Source of the DNA: Macrocystis pyrifera | Lineage: Eukaryota > Sar > Phaeophyceae > Laminariales > Laminariaceae | Direction of reading: 5' to 3' | Assembly (NCBI GenBank): GCA_031763025.1 | Contig: JASSKH010000021.1 | Location: forward strand, 1,612,001-1,676,000 | Length of the DNA: 64,000 bases | Shown: positions 53,490 to 64,000 of the stretch, piece by piece | How positions within the stretch are numbered: the stretch's first letter is position 1 | Layout: each line of letters opens with the position of its first letter | Made by a program: the position numbers and the translations under genes | The notes under the pieces: model-generated | What the model saw: the letters and a program-made list of their open reading frames with translations, nothing else | Told to the model about the DNA's origin: nothing | Database searches by the model: none

Positions 53490-53735
53490 AGATAGCGACC
53501 GAAACAATGGTTGGAAACCTTCGCGTTGTCAACCATCTACGAGCAGTGTGGGCGCCCAGCAAAATACGGGTAGAGTCATGTTGCACCTGTACCACACGAC
53601 TTCCTTGCATTCAACCATCGTAACTCGGACGCCAACGTGTGTTCATCCGCCCATCACGCACAATGGTTGTCGCTGTAACCGCCGTTTTTCCTATCGTTAG
53701 TTTCCCCCCCTCTCAAATCCCCAAGAGGTGCGTAC
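53490..53735 (+). repeat. R3 repeat
   Basis: TGAGATAGCGACCGAAACAA, TTGTCAACCATCTACGAGCA, TTCCTTGCATTCAACCATCG, CCTATCGTTAGTTTCCCC. Confidence 0.78.
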
Positions 53736-53787
53736 TCCCATGGTTGGGACAAAGCGCCTGGGACTACAGCCTACCTGGTAATGTTTA

Positions 53788-53967
53788 GGGCCCATCTTAA
53801 CGGGGACTTTCGGCTCTTTCAATTTGACTTGATTTTTTTTTTCTAATTTAATTTAAGGGCCCATCTTATCGAGGACTTTCGGTTCTTTCAATTTGACTAG
53901 ATTTTTTTTTCCAATTTAATTTACATCTGATTGAACCAAATTTAGTGTTCCCCGTTAAGATGGGCTC
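53788..53967. mobile_element. Harbinger-like MITE, 180 bp, with internal duplication
   Basis: Ends GGGCCCATCTTAACGGGGA and the inverted TCCCCGTTAAGATGGGCTC; TTA on both sides. The first 68 bp are repeated directly (53,788-53,855 and from 53,856), so the left end occurs twice. Confidence 0.8.
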
Positions 53968-54509
53968 TTAGGTTTTCTGTACACTGCAGTACGGAAAGGG
54001 TTGAACCGTTATTTCCACCCATCAGCATCCGGCAAACCCTGTCTCCGTGCTCACTCACGTATCATACGATGGAGCGTCTGGCCACTTCTGATGCACAAGA
54101 GAGAGGGCCAGAAAGCCTCTTCCCGAGTGAGCACGGACTTACTAATAGTGAAAATAACTGCACTTTTACATGATTTTTGCATATTTTACCCCGAAAAGTA
54201 ATCTCAAAACCGAAAACACGCAAAAAAAAAACACACACACACACACACATGTATTACTGTTGGTTCGGTTCCGAGTTCCGAGGCGCGTACTACCTTACCC
54301 CTTGCCGGTTCTGGCTTATCTATCATATCAATTCGATATGTAGTTAGACGCGTTTCACGCAACGGCTGCACTTCGTTTTCTGTTGGGGCTCCTTCCTCGC
54401 TTGAGCAGCTTTGAACCCCACCCAAAAAAACTGACTCATGAGATGAACGAACGAACAATCCCGTGACTTAAAGCAAACATATCTCACCAACATTTATCGT
54501 AGAACCCTG

Positions 54510-54613
54510 TTACGGAGGGCCATAGTAAACAGGACCTACGGTAACACAAAAACCTATATATTTCCCTATTTTTACTAACAGTAACTGGTCCTATTTACTA
54601 TGGCCCCCCGTAA
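54510..54613. mobile_element. MITE-1 copy
   Basis: TTACGGAGGGCCATAGTAAA to GGCCCCCCGTAA, then TA. Confidence 0.86.
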
Positions 54614-54713
54614 TACCGTATTCCAACGATAAGGAATGCCTTATCGGGTATTTCCCAAGTCTTTTCACTCGAAGAGCCCCCCGCCAGGCAGAAACGTTTT
54701 GGCAACGAAGGTG

Positions 54714-54790
54714 CTACAATAGTACCCCGATGGAAGGGTGCTACAATAGTACCCCGATGGAAGGGTGCTACAATAATACCCCGATGGAAG
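54714..54790. repeat. Three 26-bp direct repeats
   Basis: GCTACAATAGTACCCCGATG plus GAAGG, three times, the last with one change. Confidence 0.9.
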
Positions 54791-56414
54791 CACGCCTTCT
54801 CAACTCACTACGCATACCTGGTATACAAGGCCACCCCTTTCGGGATTGCGGGTGTGATTTGAAATCCCGGGGGGGGGTGTCGCAAGCTGCAAAGGAAGTG
54901 ACAACACAGCAGGCGTTCGTTCCCGGCTACTCGTACGTACATGGCCATCGGGCACGAACGAAATACAGAGAGAGAGAGAGCTCTTCAAGGTAAAAAAAAA
55001 ACAAAAAACAGCCACCGGGCAAGTAAACACCGACCAACCCAACCGAGTTCGTAGAAACAGCAGTAATTCTTAGTACTTAGTATATATATAACCCTGTCCC
55101 AAAAAATGAGGATCGTTTTCATTGAAAATTAAAATACAAACTGTCCTTACATATAGGTACAGACTTGTACCAGGTAGCAGCAGCAGTTTCTGCCAGTCTA
55201 GTCACCCAAACCAGTTTTCCTGTGCTCTGTCGGATGCTTCACTTTTCCAACACCCGGGGTGTCCTCGCTTTTCTCCCGTGGGCACAAGGCCTCGCCCATG
55301 CTTCGCTCTATCCCGAGATGTATACCCCATATCCCCTACCCAACCGCGCCTCCCATATTCGGCTTCAATGTTAATGTTTCGCTCCATCGCTCCAGCACCA
55401 ACCACGGTTGACGTGGTCGAGGGTTCAAGCTCCTCCTTCGGTGCATCTTTTTTTTTAATCAAACTTTACCGGACGCTTTTTTCTTTCGTCTTGTTCTTTG
55501 ATCCCGATGTGCCGTGTGTGCTTATGTTTGCCTGCCTACGGTGTGCCATTTCTATTGTGGTCGGTGGTCGGCGGTAGTCGGCCTTTCGCGACGAATTATA
55601 CCGACGGAAAAACCGAGACCCTTCAGTTAGTTGACTTGACGTCGACGGCTTTCGTTACGGCTTGTTTCATAATTATACGTAAGGTGCGACGTCAAATCGA
55701 ACGAAGAAATCCAAAGCTAGTCTGCCCGGCCTTCGTACAAAAGAGAAATAGCACGGAGCTCTTGGCATTTGCAACTCGTCGGTTTGTACCTAAAATCGTG
55801 AAACGCTGCCTTCGCATGCTGTTCTCTTCTTCCTTGTGAGCGAGCGTTCCGGGCGGCGGAAGCGGTCCGCGGAGCGAAGTGCCTAGTACTCCTTAGGACG
55901 CTACTCGTAGATTGTATTACACCAGTTGAGCCGGGTTAGTCCAGGGCCCCGACTTATCGACTTACGTGCGGTACGAGTATACTGCTGTCTATGTACGGCT
56001 TGCTAACCCTGGCCTTGCCCCTGGGCCAATCAGACCAATAGTTGGTAGGCTCTACTGAGGGTTGCTTACCACTTATTCGAGAAAACGGTTGATACACAAA
56101 TGCTTGTGTACGAGATACGAGACGAAAATAACCAACCCTCTCCCTAAGCCAATCAAAGCAACCCTAACCCTGACGCTAAGCCAATCAGATCAATTCTCGA
56201 ACAAGGGGTACGTTCTACTGACGAGCACACCAGTGTCCGCACTGATTCTAATCATAGACACAATTTTGTTGGTGCTCAGAAGCGATATAACCGCATCCAT
56301 GGTTATTATAAAAGATTACAGAAGCACGAGCACGAGCAGAGCAGTACTACTGCAGTACTGATGTACGGTAATGTCGCGCGAGTAAAGCGCTTTCGGCTTC
56401 CGGTCATCGCCCAG

Positions 56415-56624
56415 AGGTGCCCGTGCGATCGTTTCTCTCGGCGCTCGTTTTTGTCGACGACGGATAGGCAGAGAGGGTTCCGAAGTCGAAGTCGAACGAT
56501 ACATGTTCGGAAAGCTCTGGACCAGGCCTCTCCCAAGACACCCCCTTCGGCATTGGTAACCTTTCCCGTTTCAAAGAATCGACCCCTGAAAAACGGTGGC
56601 ACGGCCGTGGCACAAGACAACCCC
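56415..56624 (+). CDS. Coiled-coil gene, exon 1 of those visible
   Basis: Seventy codons in phase 0, acceptor CGCCCAG, donor GTGAGA. Sequence is basic, with GFRSRSRTIHVRKAL and ending KNGGTAVAQDNP. It is the least certain exon of the gene, because low-complexity basic text is easy to find by chance. Its phase fits the next exon. Confidence 0.5.
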
Positions 56625-59600
56625 GTGAGAAACCAAAGCGCTTTTTACATACCAGGTATTAATAGTATCAGAACTCGGAACCACTAGTGCGCCAACGTCA
56701 ACTATCAACGATGCCCGACGCCGACGCAAAATATACGACGTACAAGGACAACGTTGGACGTTTTTAGACACTCTACCAGTACAGCACACGAGGTGGCCAA
56801 GACACCTCCTCGCGGCCACGACCCCAGCGAAGCACTACCCGAACAGTACAGGCGCCTATCTACCTTCCTGTCAGCGAGCGTCGCCTGCAACCGCGGTGCT
56901 GTCTGCGAGCATGCGAGCACAAGCAAACGTGCGCAGTCGGCAAACTGAGCAATACAACAATGCCTCCGCTGCGGTGGACCACACCGTTCTCACCGCAAGG
57001 ACTCCAAGCACCACAGCACACCTCCTGGTTAGGACCTGCGGAGTCCTACCATGCTGGGTTAGCATGGATACTCCGGGTACAGCACGGGCCACGGCAATCA
57101 GCCGCAATGCTTGCACGGAGCGAGCGACACTCGAATTTCAAAGTGGTTTTCCAACAGAACTGGAAGGCATACTTGTGAAACCGTTTTTTTTTCTTGAATT
57201 TGAATTTCGGTCAGCGACAGACAGCCACACGACGTCGCACGACGAGTCCATCCGACAGCCCGCCAGAAAGTCATCAGGCGGCTCGAAGAGATACGAGTAT
57301 TTGTCGTCCAACGAACACAATCAAACCTTACGTGTAGTTTGCAAAGTTGCTCGTCTCTGTTGGGAGCTACACGGCACGACAACAAACGCTTCCATGCTCG
57401 CTCCATGGGGAGGTTGCTATGGTTGACTCAGGAAAGAGGCTGCAGCAGCAGCAGCAGCCGTGCACGCGACGGCCGACTGATGCCACCAGCCAAGGTTACG
57501 GTCAGGCCAACGATCGATCATGTCGCGATGCACCAGCGGGTACAGGACTCGTGCTGAACGGCACCAAAGCCAACCGCGTCAGCAGTAACGAGAAGCGACG
57601 CGCTCGGCAGGACGCCTACAGACAGGAGTTAGACGTACAGGTCGCGGAGGACAGGGAGAGACGGAAGCTGGACGCGCAGAAAATACGGGAGGTCGAGCAA
57701 AAGCACGAACTGAAGTCGGTAAGCTTCTCTTCTATCTACTCGTATAGGTATAGCACCGTGTCCCGAAATGTAAGCACGTTCAGTGTTTGCATGTCAATAT
57801 CCAAACAGCAGTGAAGACATTTATCAGGCCCGAGAAAGTGAGATCGCATCATACAAATACGCACGACGAAATGTCCGCAACGTTCACGTACGTACGAACC
57901 TGAGGTATAATACACTACTATATACGGAGGACCATAGTAAATAGCACCTACGATACACACAAAAACCTCTATATTTACCTATTTTTACCAACCAAATTTG
58001 GTCCCCCATTTACTATGGTCCCCCGCAATATGAAAAAAGCATGACAACTACTCAACTTCTAAGTAGTTTGTCCCTTAAATGGGACTGCAACACTGGAAGG
58101 GTTAACGGCCATACCTGATACTCTTTTTTAACTCGCAGGCCACCTACAACCCTTGGGGGAAGCCAGGATGCGGAGCACCCTTACGACAAGCCGACGGCGC
58201 GCTTGTCACCAACGTCAAGTGAGCGGTATAGTATGTAGGAAAACGACAAGTACGTGTGATGTGTACGGGTAGGGTAGAGAAGGCAGGAAGCTTGGACCCT
58301 TTGAGCAGGAAAACAGAAAACGTCGTTCGTACATGTTCATACATGCGTGCGGTAGCAGTATACGCTGCGCCTATACTTCGCTCTGTTGGGCTTTTCCCTA
58401 AACAAGGTCGGAACATACCAGGCATGTTTATAGCAGCGATGCCGGAATTCCCTCGCGGACAACATCGCTTTGCATATTTTGTTCATCTAAAACTACAACT
58501 ATGTCCACTCTTAAGCCCCCCCCAAGGCTGACTGCTTCAAAGCTGCGTAATGTCATATTATTTGTCGGCCACTTGTTTTGCAGAAAGTATGTCAGAAAAC
58601 AATAAATCAGTTTCGGGCGTCAGCACTCACATCTAGGAACTCCCCCACTGAAAATAGTTGTATAAACCCCTTATTTAGTACTGTGCTGTACATGTACATA
58701 ATTCTAACTCTAATTTCAAGTGTTTGGTCCGCACAACGGGAGTGCAGTCTTAAATGGGTTTGAAGCGTAGACAACAATACTATTAATAGTATGTCCCTGA
58801 GCATAAGAAACTTTTGGATAAAAAAAAAGATGCAGAATGTTCCTAAATTTCGGTAGCGAGTGGTATGCGCGAGAAACATGAAGGCAAGTACCGGCGGGAG
58901 TGTACTCGATAGGAGAGATGTACTCGATCTCATGCATGGCCGTGGTCGTATGACCATAGACCCTCGCATCCCTACAAGGCCGAGACGGAGCATGTCGGGT
59001 TTTCACCGACCAGGCAGACATTGCTTGCACTAGGCGCGAAGCACCGTGAGGTGTCGGGCGAGTCTTGGGCGAGTCGCATGAAGGGTGAGCTGCATCTTAT
59101 TAAGAGCCACTCATGAGGCGGGCTTGCATATGGATGACGGCTTCAATGAGTTGATACCCGGGGGGGGGGAGAAGGGAACAAACACACGCGTGACCATGGC
59201 TTGCCCATAATGCCGCTGAGGGAACTGGAAATCTCCCCACGAGTTTAGCCTGAAAGTAAAAGTGATGATAGAAGACATATCCCCGTCCGTCACAGGCCAA
59301 AACTGCTGTACTGTTAATACTATCGTCTCCTGCCATCTCCGTGTTGCAGGGCGTATTACCGCGCTAAGCTGCAGGGGCTGGTTGCCCAAGACCTGTCGCC
59401 GAACGAAATCAGCGACGGCGAGCAACCATTTGGGTTTACTCTCTCCGCTGAAGGTGGGGCGGGGGGTTCATTAACCCTCTTATAACTTATTTTATACCCT
59501 GGTAGTTTTTAAGGCGTGCTACCATGAGGGTAGCATGTTTTGGCCAAAATGCCACTGGGACTGGCCGGTCTCCTTAAGCCAATATCGTTGGAATACCTCC

Positions 59601-60837
59601 TGTATTGTTTTTCACCTTTAATAATGTTCATGACACCCACTTCTGTGTAGCATATCAACCATTGGCCTTCTTGGAACTTCAGAGGGGAAGACTGACGATA
59701 AAAAGTGACGATTAACTCCAGCAACACCCGCTGCGTGATTGTGGGGGATGATACAGTGGTTGGTGTCCGAGCTACAATGGTTGAATGTACGGCACGGGCG
59801 CCAAGATTACCCTATACAAAATACCCGTACTACTGCTGGGCGCTCGCGATGCTCCTAGACGGTTCAATGGTTGATAGCAACACCAAAGTTACCAACCATT
59901 GCTATGTTCGCCATCTTTAATATCCAATAGGGTTGACCCGACATCGTTGGAATTATCTACACTACGGCTTTGTTTTACACTATCACGGAGGTCCATAGTA
60001 TATAGCCCCAAAATGAGCCCAACCTTCCCACTTCGGGGCGCTGTATCTCGAGAACCGCTGCGTGAATCGAAAATGCTCTCCGTTTCCATCGATGCTACGT
60101 TCGTGTTCTTCATAAACGCGTTGGGAAACCTCTTTCCCCCCTGTTTCGGGCATATATATTAGGGGCCACCGTGACAATGTTCGTGACACTTGAGTATCAC
60201 GGGGGGATATAGTTATCAGGACCAATCGCGTTCGGTAAAAGTACTGGAATATGTAGGTTTTTGTGTGTACGGTGGGTCCTGATTACTGCGGCCTCCAGTA
60301 TCGCCCTAGACTTTGGGATTATTTCTCGGGCTGCACTTTTTTCTCTTTTGTTCACAGTCAGCCTTTGTTGGTTGGCTTATTAATAGTACAGAGCTCCCCA
60401 GGTGAGGGGTCTCAGAAAATTATCGGAAAATTCAGGTGCTGCTGCCTCTATCGTAGCACGCGTCCGTTCTGGAGACCAACCGCTTGGAATTGGAGTCGTA
60501 CTCACCGGCAGGTTTCTGCACATTTTGCTCAGAGTGCAGCTCTAAAAGGGTTGTTGAATCCCGCAACGCTTTGCCAGTTTGGCCCCAACGTATCGTGAAT
60601 TTGACGGCCAAAACTGACGTGGCACAGCTCTTCTGACTCTGTACCCGGACATAGCATTGCTCCATGGCTTTGAGCCTGAACAAAGCTTGCCCCCACGCAA
60701 GTACGAAGTCAAGCGGCGAACGCTGGAGTATTTGCGGGAAATACGCCTGCGCTGTTCAAGGAGACGAGCATACAGCGAACACGGTTACGGCCCCGGTTTT
60801 AATGCCGTCCGTCTCGTCTAGTTTCTTTAGACGGTGT

Positions 60838-60868
<31 letters not shown>

Positions 60869-62140
60869 CTTATTTTTCGGATGCCATCCGACGATACACA
60901 GCGTGAGCTTCAGCGTTGATCACTCATAAGCATTCCCCGAAAGAAGAAGAAAACTCACAAAGGGAAAATCATAACTAAAAGTAAACATATTGACGTACAG
61001 TAGGCTATTGGACTGCAATAGCCTGTTGGCCTATAGTAGCTTCAACGTTGATCACCCAGAAACATTCCCCAAAGGAAGATGAATACCCAGGGAAACCAAA
61101 ACAAAAAGTAAACCTATTGACGTACAGTAGGATATTGGACTGCAATAGCCTATTGGATTACAGTAGACTATTGGACTGCGATATCCTATTGGATTACAGT
61201 AGATTCATCGTTAATCACTCAGAAACATTTCCTGAAGGAAGACGAATACCAAGGGAAACCAAAACAAAAGAGAATGTATCGTTCAGATTCCCCGTGCAAG
61301 ATGAAAAATATGTTGGAACGCAGGCCGACGGCACAGTTAAGGGCGCTGCACCCAAAGCGACAAAAAGTACAGGGATTAAACCCGCGTTGAATGTCCACTC
61401 GTCAGTCTTGAGAGTCTGTGTTCTCCGGTCGTCGTGAAGAAAACTCTAAACGCGCCCTTCTACGGTGAAAAAAAGGGCCAACGTAAGCAAGCGCTGCATG
61501 TGAAAACGGTGAGAGGGGAAAAACTGAAAAAAAAAAAAAACAGCGGGCATAACGTACGTCGCAATGCCGATACTTGCAAAATGGTTGGTTCGGGATGCAA
61601 AATGCTTGGTACAAGATGAAAATGGTTGATACGGGATGTTGGCATCATGCGTTGGGGTTAGAGATAGGGTTGGAGCTGGGTTAGGGTTGGAGTTGGGGCT
61701 GGTGGACTTGATTGAGTCACGGTGCCAGTTTTCGATTTGATCCACCTGCCTGGGTTCCTCTTGGCTCGAGGCTAAGCAAGGGCCACCACCGCCACCGCTC
61801 GTTTATACCTGCCAGAAAATGACGGTTACGACTTGCAGAAGACTTCACACACCTTCGCAGGCATTCTGAAAGGTTACTGGCTTGCAGGGTATGAGCTACC
61901 GGGGAGGGGAGTGTTCATGTCGCGCATGTAGCCGTAGTCGTAGGACTATAGACCTCGCATGCCTGCAATTCCGGGACGGACCACGCCGAGTTTTCACCGG
62001 CCAGGCAGACATTGCTTGCACCAAGAGCGAAGCGAAACGTGAGGTGTTCGGCGAGTCGCATGAAGGATGAGCTACATCCTACCAAGAATCGCTTTTGAGG
62101 CGGATGTTCTCGAGTATGGATGACAGCGTCGGATGGGCCA

Positions 62141-62191
<51 letters not shown>

Positions 62192-64000
62192 GCTCATGTC
62201 ATGCATAGCCGTAGTCGTATGAGACCATAGACCCTCGCATCCCTACAATACCGGGACGGGGCACGTCGGGTTTTCACCGACCAGGCAGACATTGCTGCCC
62301 GGGGCGGGGGGAGGGGTACTCGATGTCATGCATGTACCTGGTACTCGACATCATGCATGGCCGCAGTCGTATGATCATAGACCCTCGCATCCCCACAATG
62401 TCGGGACGGAGCAAGTTGGGTTTTCAGCGACCAGACAGACATTGCTCGCACCTGGCGCAGGAGGGCAGGAGGGGGGGGGGTCTTACTGTTTCCTCCCCCG
62501 TTCTGCCCTATAATGCAACGATATCATAACAAAATCATCTCGCTGAAAACGTCGGGGAGGTCAGACTGCCCGGACTTGAGACTTTCGGACAACCGCCGCC
62601 GCCGCCGCTGCCGTTTGCAGACACAAGTAGCACCGCGGACGGAGCCGACAACGCTGGCGAGATTCGTCGACGGCCGAAAGAAACAGCCGTTTCACTTTCC
62701 CCTCCGCGAAATAGATATCGGTTCGATAGGCTCCCGCCAGAGGAGCAGAGGGACCTCGACCGCCGCCTGAAGGATCGAAGGGAACTGGAGGTTAGTTGTC
62801 GGATTTATCTGATGTCTGACATCGATACCGGAACCGAGCTCGACACGATACCGACAAAAAAAAAAAAACGGTCGATATGATACCGAAAAACCTAAAAGGA
62901 CAACCGATACGATACCGAAAAAAAAAAAAAAAAAACCGAATAGATGCGATTTCGATATTGTTTATTTCTCTTCGAAGCTTTCATCCAGCAGCGTCAGCAT
63001 TAAAAAGCACGGGGACGCCAGGGGATTGAGGGCAAAAAAACACGTTCGATGCGACCTACTGAAAGTTCGATAGTTGGACAGATCGAATTCATCGATACGA
63101 TACCCAACACTGCTGGAGGTGCATTACACGGGATAGTTTTCGGTTAATCGGCGCTGTACTTAGTTGCACATATATTCTGCCTACCAATCTAGACGTAAAT
63201 AGAAGTACCGTTGGGGTGTTCCTAGTATTTTTATTCCGTTCGATATCCGACGGCGTGCAATCCTATATATATATTACCGTTGTTTTGACCGTTAGAGTTC
63301 GCACAGGGGTTGCGGTCGTTTTTTAAGAGCGCTCGATTTTTTTTCCTAACGACGGGACTTTTTTGTTGTTGTTTGTTTTTTGCCAATATACCAATACCTA
63401 ACACCAAGGTGTTTACGGGGGGGGGGTACAAAAAAAAAAAAAAATGGTTTTGAAAATTTATGAGACTCCCGAAAATGTACATGTGACGTCGGCCTTGAGC
63501 TCCCTTTGTATACCGTTGTCGAGAGGCAACACGAGCGCTGAAAAAACGGCCGCACCCCTTCTGTAGGGTAGCGGTCTCGGAAAAAAAAAAAAAATGTACG
63601 ATAGAGGTGGAACCTTTTTTTTTTGTCCCTTATGAGGCAACACTGTCTGACTGCTATTAAATAATACGCTCGACAACTACTGAGGAACTGACTACCCAAG
63701 AAAGCATATACCTTACCAGGCATGCACTGTCCCATTTTTTTGTTCGCAATGTGATTCGAAGAACATACCCTACAATATCCCGAGATGAAGCGCCTATTTA
63801 CACGAAGTGAAAAAGGAGCTCCAGAAAAAACAGGCGTTACCCCAATATACCATACCGTGGTTGAATTATGGGGCAGGGTTAGGTCAGGTCAGGTCAGGTC
63901 ACGAGCATCGAACTTATTTTTCCAGCTGGCGGGTTTGTCCAAAAAACAGGCCGCGTTGATCTGCCAAGTGGAAGAGAAGCGGAGGCGACGAGAACGCGAA
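56415..64000 (+). CDS. Coiled-coil protein gene, CSPP1/CCDC66-like, six exons, runs off the right edge
   Basis: Six exons with GT-AG borders and matching phases give about 304 open codons. The first visible exon is basic and Ser/Arg-rich. The second ends in a heptad-rich helix (RRARQDAYRQELDVQV, KIREVEQKHELK). The third holds YNPWGKPGCGAPLR, a short Pro/Gly block like the one that follows such helices in cilium and centrosome coiled-coil proteins of the CSPP1 and CCDC66 type. The fifth and sixth return to charged helix (PPEEQRDLDRRLKDRRELE, EEKRRRRERE). The gene continues beyond 64,000, and its start was not found. That it is a real gene is well supported by phase. The family name is a judgement from motif style, not from a search. 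Confidence 0.75.
57446..57718 (+). CDS. Coiled-coil gene, exon 2
   Basis: Ninety-one codons, donor GTAAGC. The start is placed after GGCTGCAG, giving a short Gln run, but an acceptor further in is possible. From residue 45 on, the text SSNEKRRARQDAYRQELD and ERRKLDAQKIREVEQKHELK is strongly helical and charged, a typical coiled coil. Confidence 0.75.
57923..58028. mobile_element. MITE-1 copy in an intron of the coiled-coil gene
   Basis: TACGGAGGACCATAGTAAAT to GGTCCCCCGCAA with TA; about 110 bp upstream of exon 3. Confidence 0.85.
58139..58218 (+). CDS. Coiled-coil gene, exon 3 (YNPWGKPGCGAPLR)
   Basis: Twenty-six codons plus 2 nt, acceptor ACTCGCAG, donor GTGAGC. ATYNPWGKPGCGAPLR is a compact Pro/Trp/Gly block, then ALVTNV. 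The strong acceptor with a preceding T run and exact phase with both neighbours support it. Confidence 0.8.
58784..58866. mobile_element. Short Stowaway-like MITE, worn
   Basis: TATGTCCCTGAGCATAAGAA with TGTTCCTAAATTTCGG on the other side. Confidence 0.45.
58898..59160 (-). mobile_element. SINE-C copy
   Basis: GTGTACTCGATAGGAGAGAT plus a second TACTCGATCTCATGCATGGC, body to GATGACGGCTTCAATGAG, then a G run that leads into a SINE-T fragment. It lies in the intron between coiled-coil exons 3 and 4. Confidence 0.85.
59160..59277 (+). mobile_element. SINE-T fragment
   Basis: GAGAAGGGAACAAACACACG, GTGACCATGGCTTGCCC, GAGTTTAGCCTGAAAGTAAA, AGTGATGATAG. 5' half missing; joined to a SINE-C through a G run. 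Confidence 0.7.
59350..59453 (+). CDS. Coiled-coil gene, exon 4
   Basis: Acceptor GTTGCAG, donor GTGGGG. One nt completes a Lys codon, then AYYRAKLQGLVAQDL and EQPFGFTLSAE, 34 codons and 1 nt. A second acceptor 26 nt further in would also be open but gives less protein-like text. The phase with exon 3 favours the first. Confidence 0.72.
59640..59912 (-). repeat. R3 repeat
   Basis: Reverse orientation: GAGGGGAAGACTGACGATAA, GTCCGAGCTACAATGGTTGA, GCTCCTAGACGGTTCAATGG, AAGTTACCAACCATTGC. Confidence 0.75.
59983..60174. mobile_element. MITE-2 copy, about 190 bp
   Basis: TCACGGAGGTCCATAGTATA to GGGGCCACCGTGA, left TA present. The core is the reverse of the 28.8-kb copy (CATTTTCGATTCACGC and GTAGCATCGATGGAAA on the minus strand). 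Confidence 0.75.
60197..60298. mobile_element. Diverged MITE-1 relative
   Basis: TCACGGGGGGATATAGTTAT to GCGGCCTCCAG, TA on both sides. TCACGG instead of TTACGG links MITE-1 to the longer MITE-2 only 20 bp away. Confidence 0.65.
60391..60475 (+). repeat. D repeat
   Basis: GAGCTCCCCAGGTGAGGGGT, CTCAGAAAATTATCGG, TATCGTAGCACGCGTCCG. Confidence 0.5.
60841..60870. repeat. TTG microsatellite
   Basis: Ten TTG units. Confidence 0.95.
60906..61265. repeat. G repeat, extended
   Basis: Reverse orientation, three GTTGATCACYCAGAAACATT boundaries separated by CAGTAGGATATTGGACTGCA units. The longest copy; both strands are open but the text is plainly repeat-derived. Confidence 0.7.
61905..62143 (-). mobile_element. 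SINE-C copy, first of a chain of three
   Basis: GAGTGTTCATGTCGCGCATG to GATGACAGCGTCGGATGG, ending at a 47-base G run that is the tail of the next copy. Confidence 0.82.
62144..62297 (-). mobile_element. SINE-C copy, second of the chain, with G47 tail
   Basis: G47, TGCTCATGTCATGCATAGCC to CCAGGCAGACATTGC, truncated there, then a new G-rich run. Confidence 0.82.
62298..62470 (-). mobile_element. SINE-C copy, third of the chain
   Basis: GGGGTACTCGATGTCATGCA, a duplicated TACTCGACATCATGCATGGC, body to CAGACATTGCTCGCACC. Confidence 0.82.
62621..62790 (+). CDS. Coiled-coil gene, exon 5
   Basis: Acceptor TTTGCAG after a CCG-rich tract, donor GTTAGT. Two nt plus 56 codons: an acidic start, then IRRRPKETAVSLSPPRN and the charged PPEEQRDLDRRLKDRRELE. 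Phase agrees with exon 4. Confidence 0.75.
63926..64000 (+). CDS. Coiled-coil gene, exon 6, cut by the window edge
   Basis: Acceptor TTTTCCAG, phase 0, open for 25 codons to the last base: LAGLSKKQAALICQVEEK then a run of Arg/Glu. The charged helix continues past the edge. Confidence 0.75.
   Translation, partial: MAGLSKKQAALICQVEEKRRRRERE

Larger units (their letters stand above)
52371..56414. promoter_or_regulatory. Divergent intergenic region between the two main genes
   Basis: Must hold the missing first exon(s) and promoters of the minus-strand mannosidase and the plus-strand coiled-coil gene, unless the genes extend further. It contains R3, a Harbinger MITE, a MITE-1 and three 26-bp repeats. 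No TATA or other promoter motif could be assigned. Confidence 0.35.

Noticed and set aside
55202-55462. Minus-strand open frame as first exon of the mannosidase
   Set aside because: No hydrophobic anchor and the opposite strand is equally open.
56700-57430. Open stretch between coiled-coil exons 1 and 2
   Set aside because: Partly open in several frames but Ala/Thr-rich and without phase-compatible borders.
61650-61710. Interstitial telomere (GGTTAGGGTT-like words)
   Set aside because: Only a few imperfect GGGTTAG/GGGTTGGAG words; no regular array.
1-64000. tRNA, rRNA or snRNA genes
   Set aside because: None seen. The only tRNA-like sequence is the head of SINE-T.

Overview
This is eukaryotic nuclear DNA from a repeat-rich genome with large introns. 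The coding sequence is cut into short exons with clean GT-AG borders, and most of the remaining bases are transposable-element debris, microsatellites and homopolymer runs. The organism is not fixed by the sequence. A protist or alga with N-glycan processing and probably cilia fits. The general look of the non-LTR and Ty3/gypsy proteins made me think of heterokont or brown algae, but that is an impression only.

Host genes. (1) A class I alpha-1,2-mannosidase (GH47) lies on the minus strand. Twelve exons can be read from 52,370 down to a stop at 27,874, and every junction keeps phase. They give about 812 codons: a 348-codon low-complexity N-terminal exon, then a complete catalytic domain of about 464 residues. 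The first exon (start codon and any membrane anchor) was not found. (2) A coiled-coil protein gene lies on the plus strand, with six phase-compatible exons from 56,415 to the right edge, where it runs off the window. It looks like the CSPP1/CCDC66 group of cilium and centrosome proteins. The two genes are divergent, with about 4 kb between the visible exons. (3) Two phase-compatible plus-strand exons of an unknown gene lie at 8,650-9,502. Single orphan exon candidates lie at 2,646-2,821 (minus), 5,725-5,844 (minus) and 11,199-11,375 (plus).

Layout. 1-12.9 kb: orphan exons, MITEs, foldbacks and minisatellites. 12.9-19 kb: a dense block of a non-LTR element (LINE-C) and a short partner (SINE-C), both ending in long poly(C). 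19-26.3 kb: MITEs and a broken Ty3/gypsy fossil nested in another repeat. 26.9-52.4 kb: the mannosidase gene, its introns filled with element chains, an 11-bp satellite and duplicated pieces of its own exons. 52.4-64 kb: the divergent promoter region and the coiled-coil gene.

The main discovery candidates are the LINE-C/SINE-C pair with poly(C) rather than poly(A) 3' ends, together with their chaining through these tails, and the repeated duplication of exon-edge segments inside the mannosidase gene. At the 3' edge, the repeat also contains the stop codon and last few codons. All family names such as SINE-C, SINE-T, MITE-1, MITE-2, R3, D and G are labels made up here.
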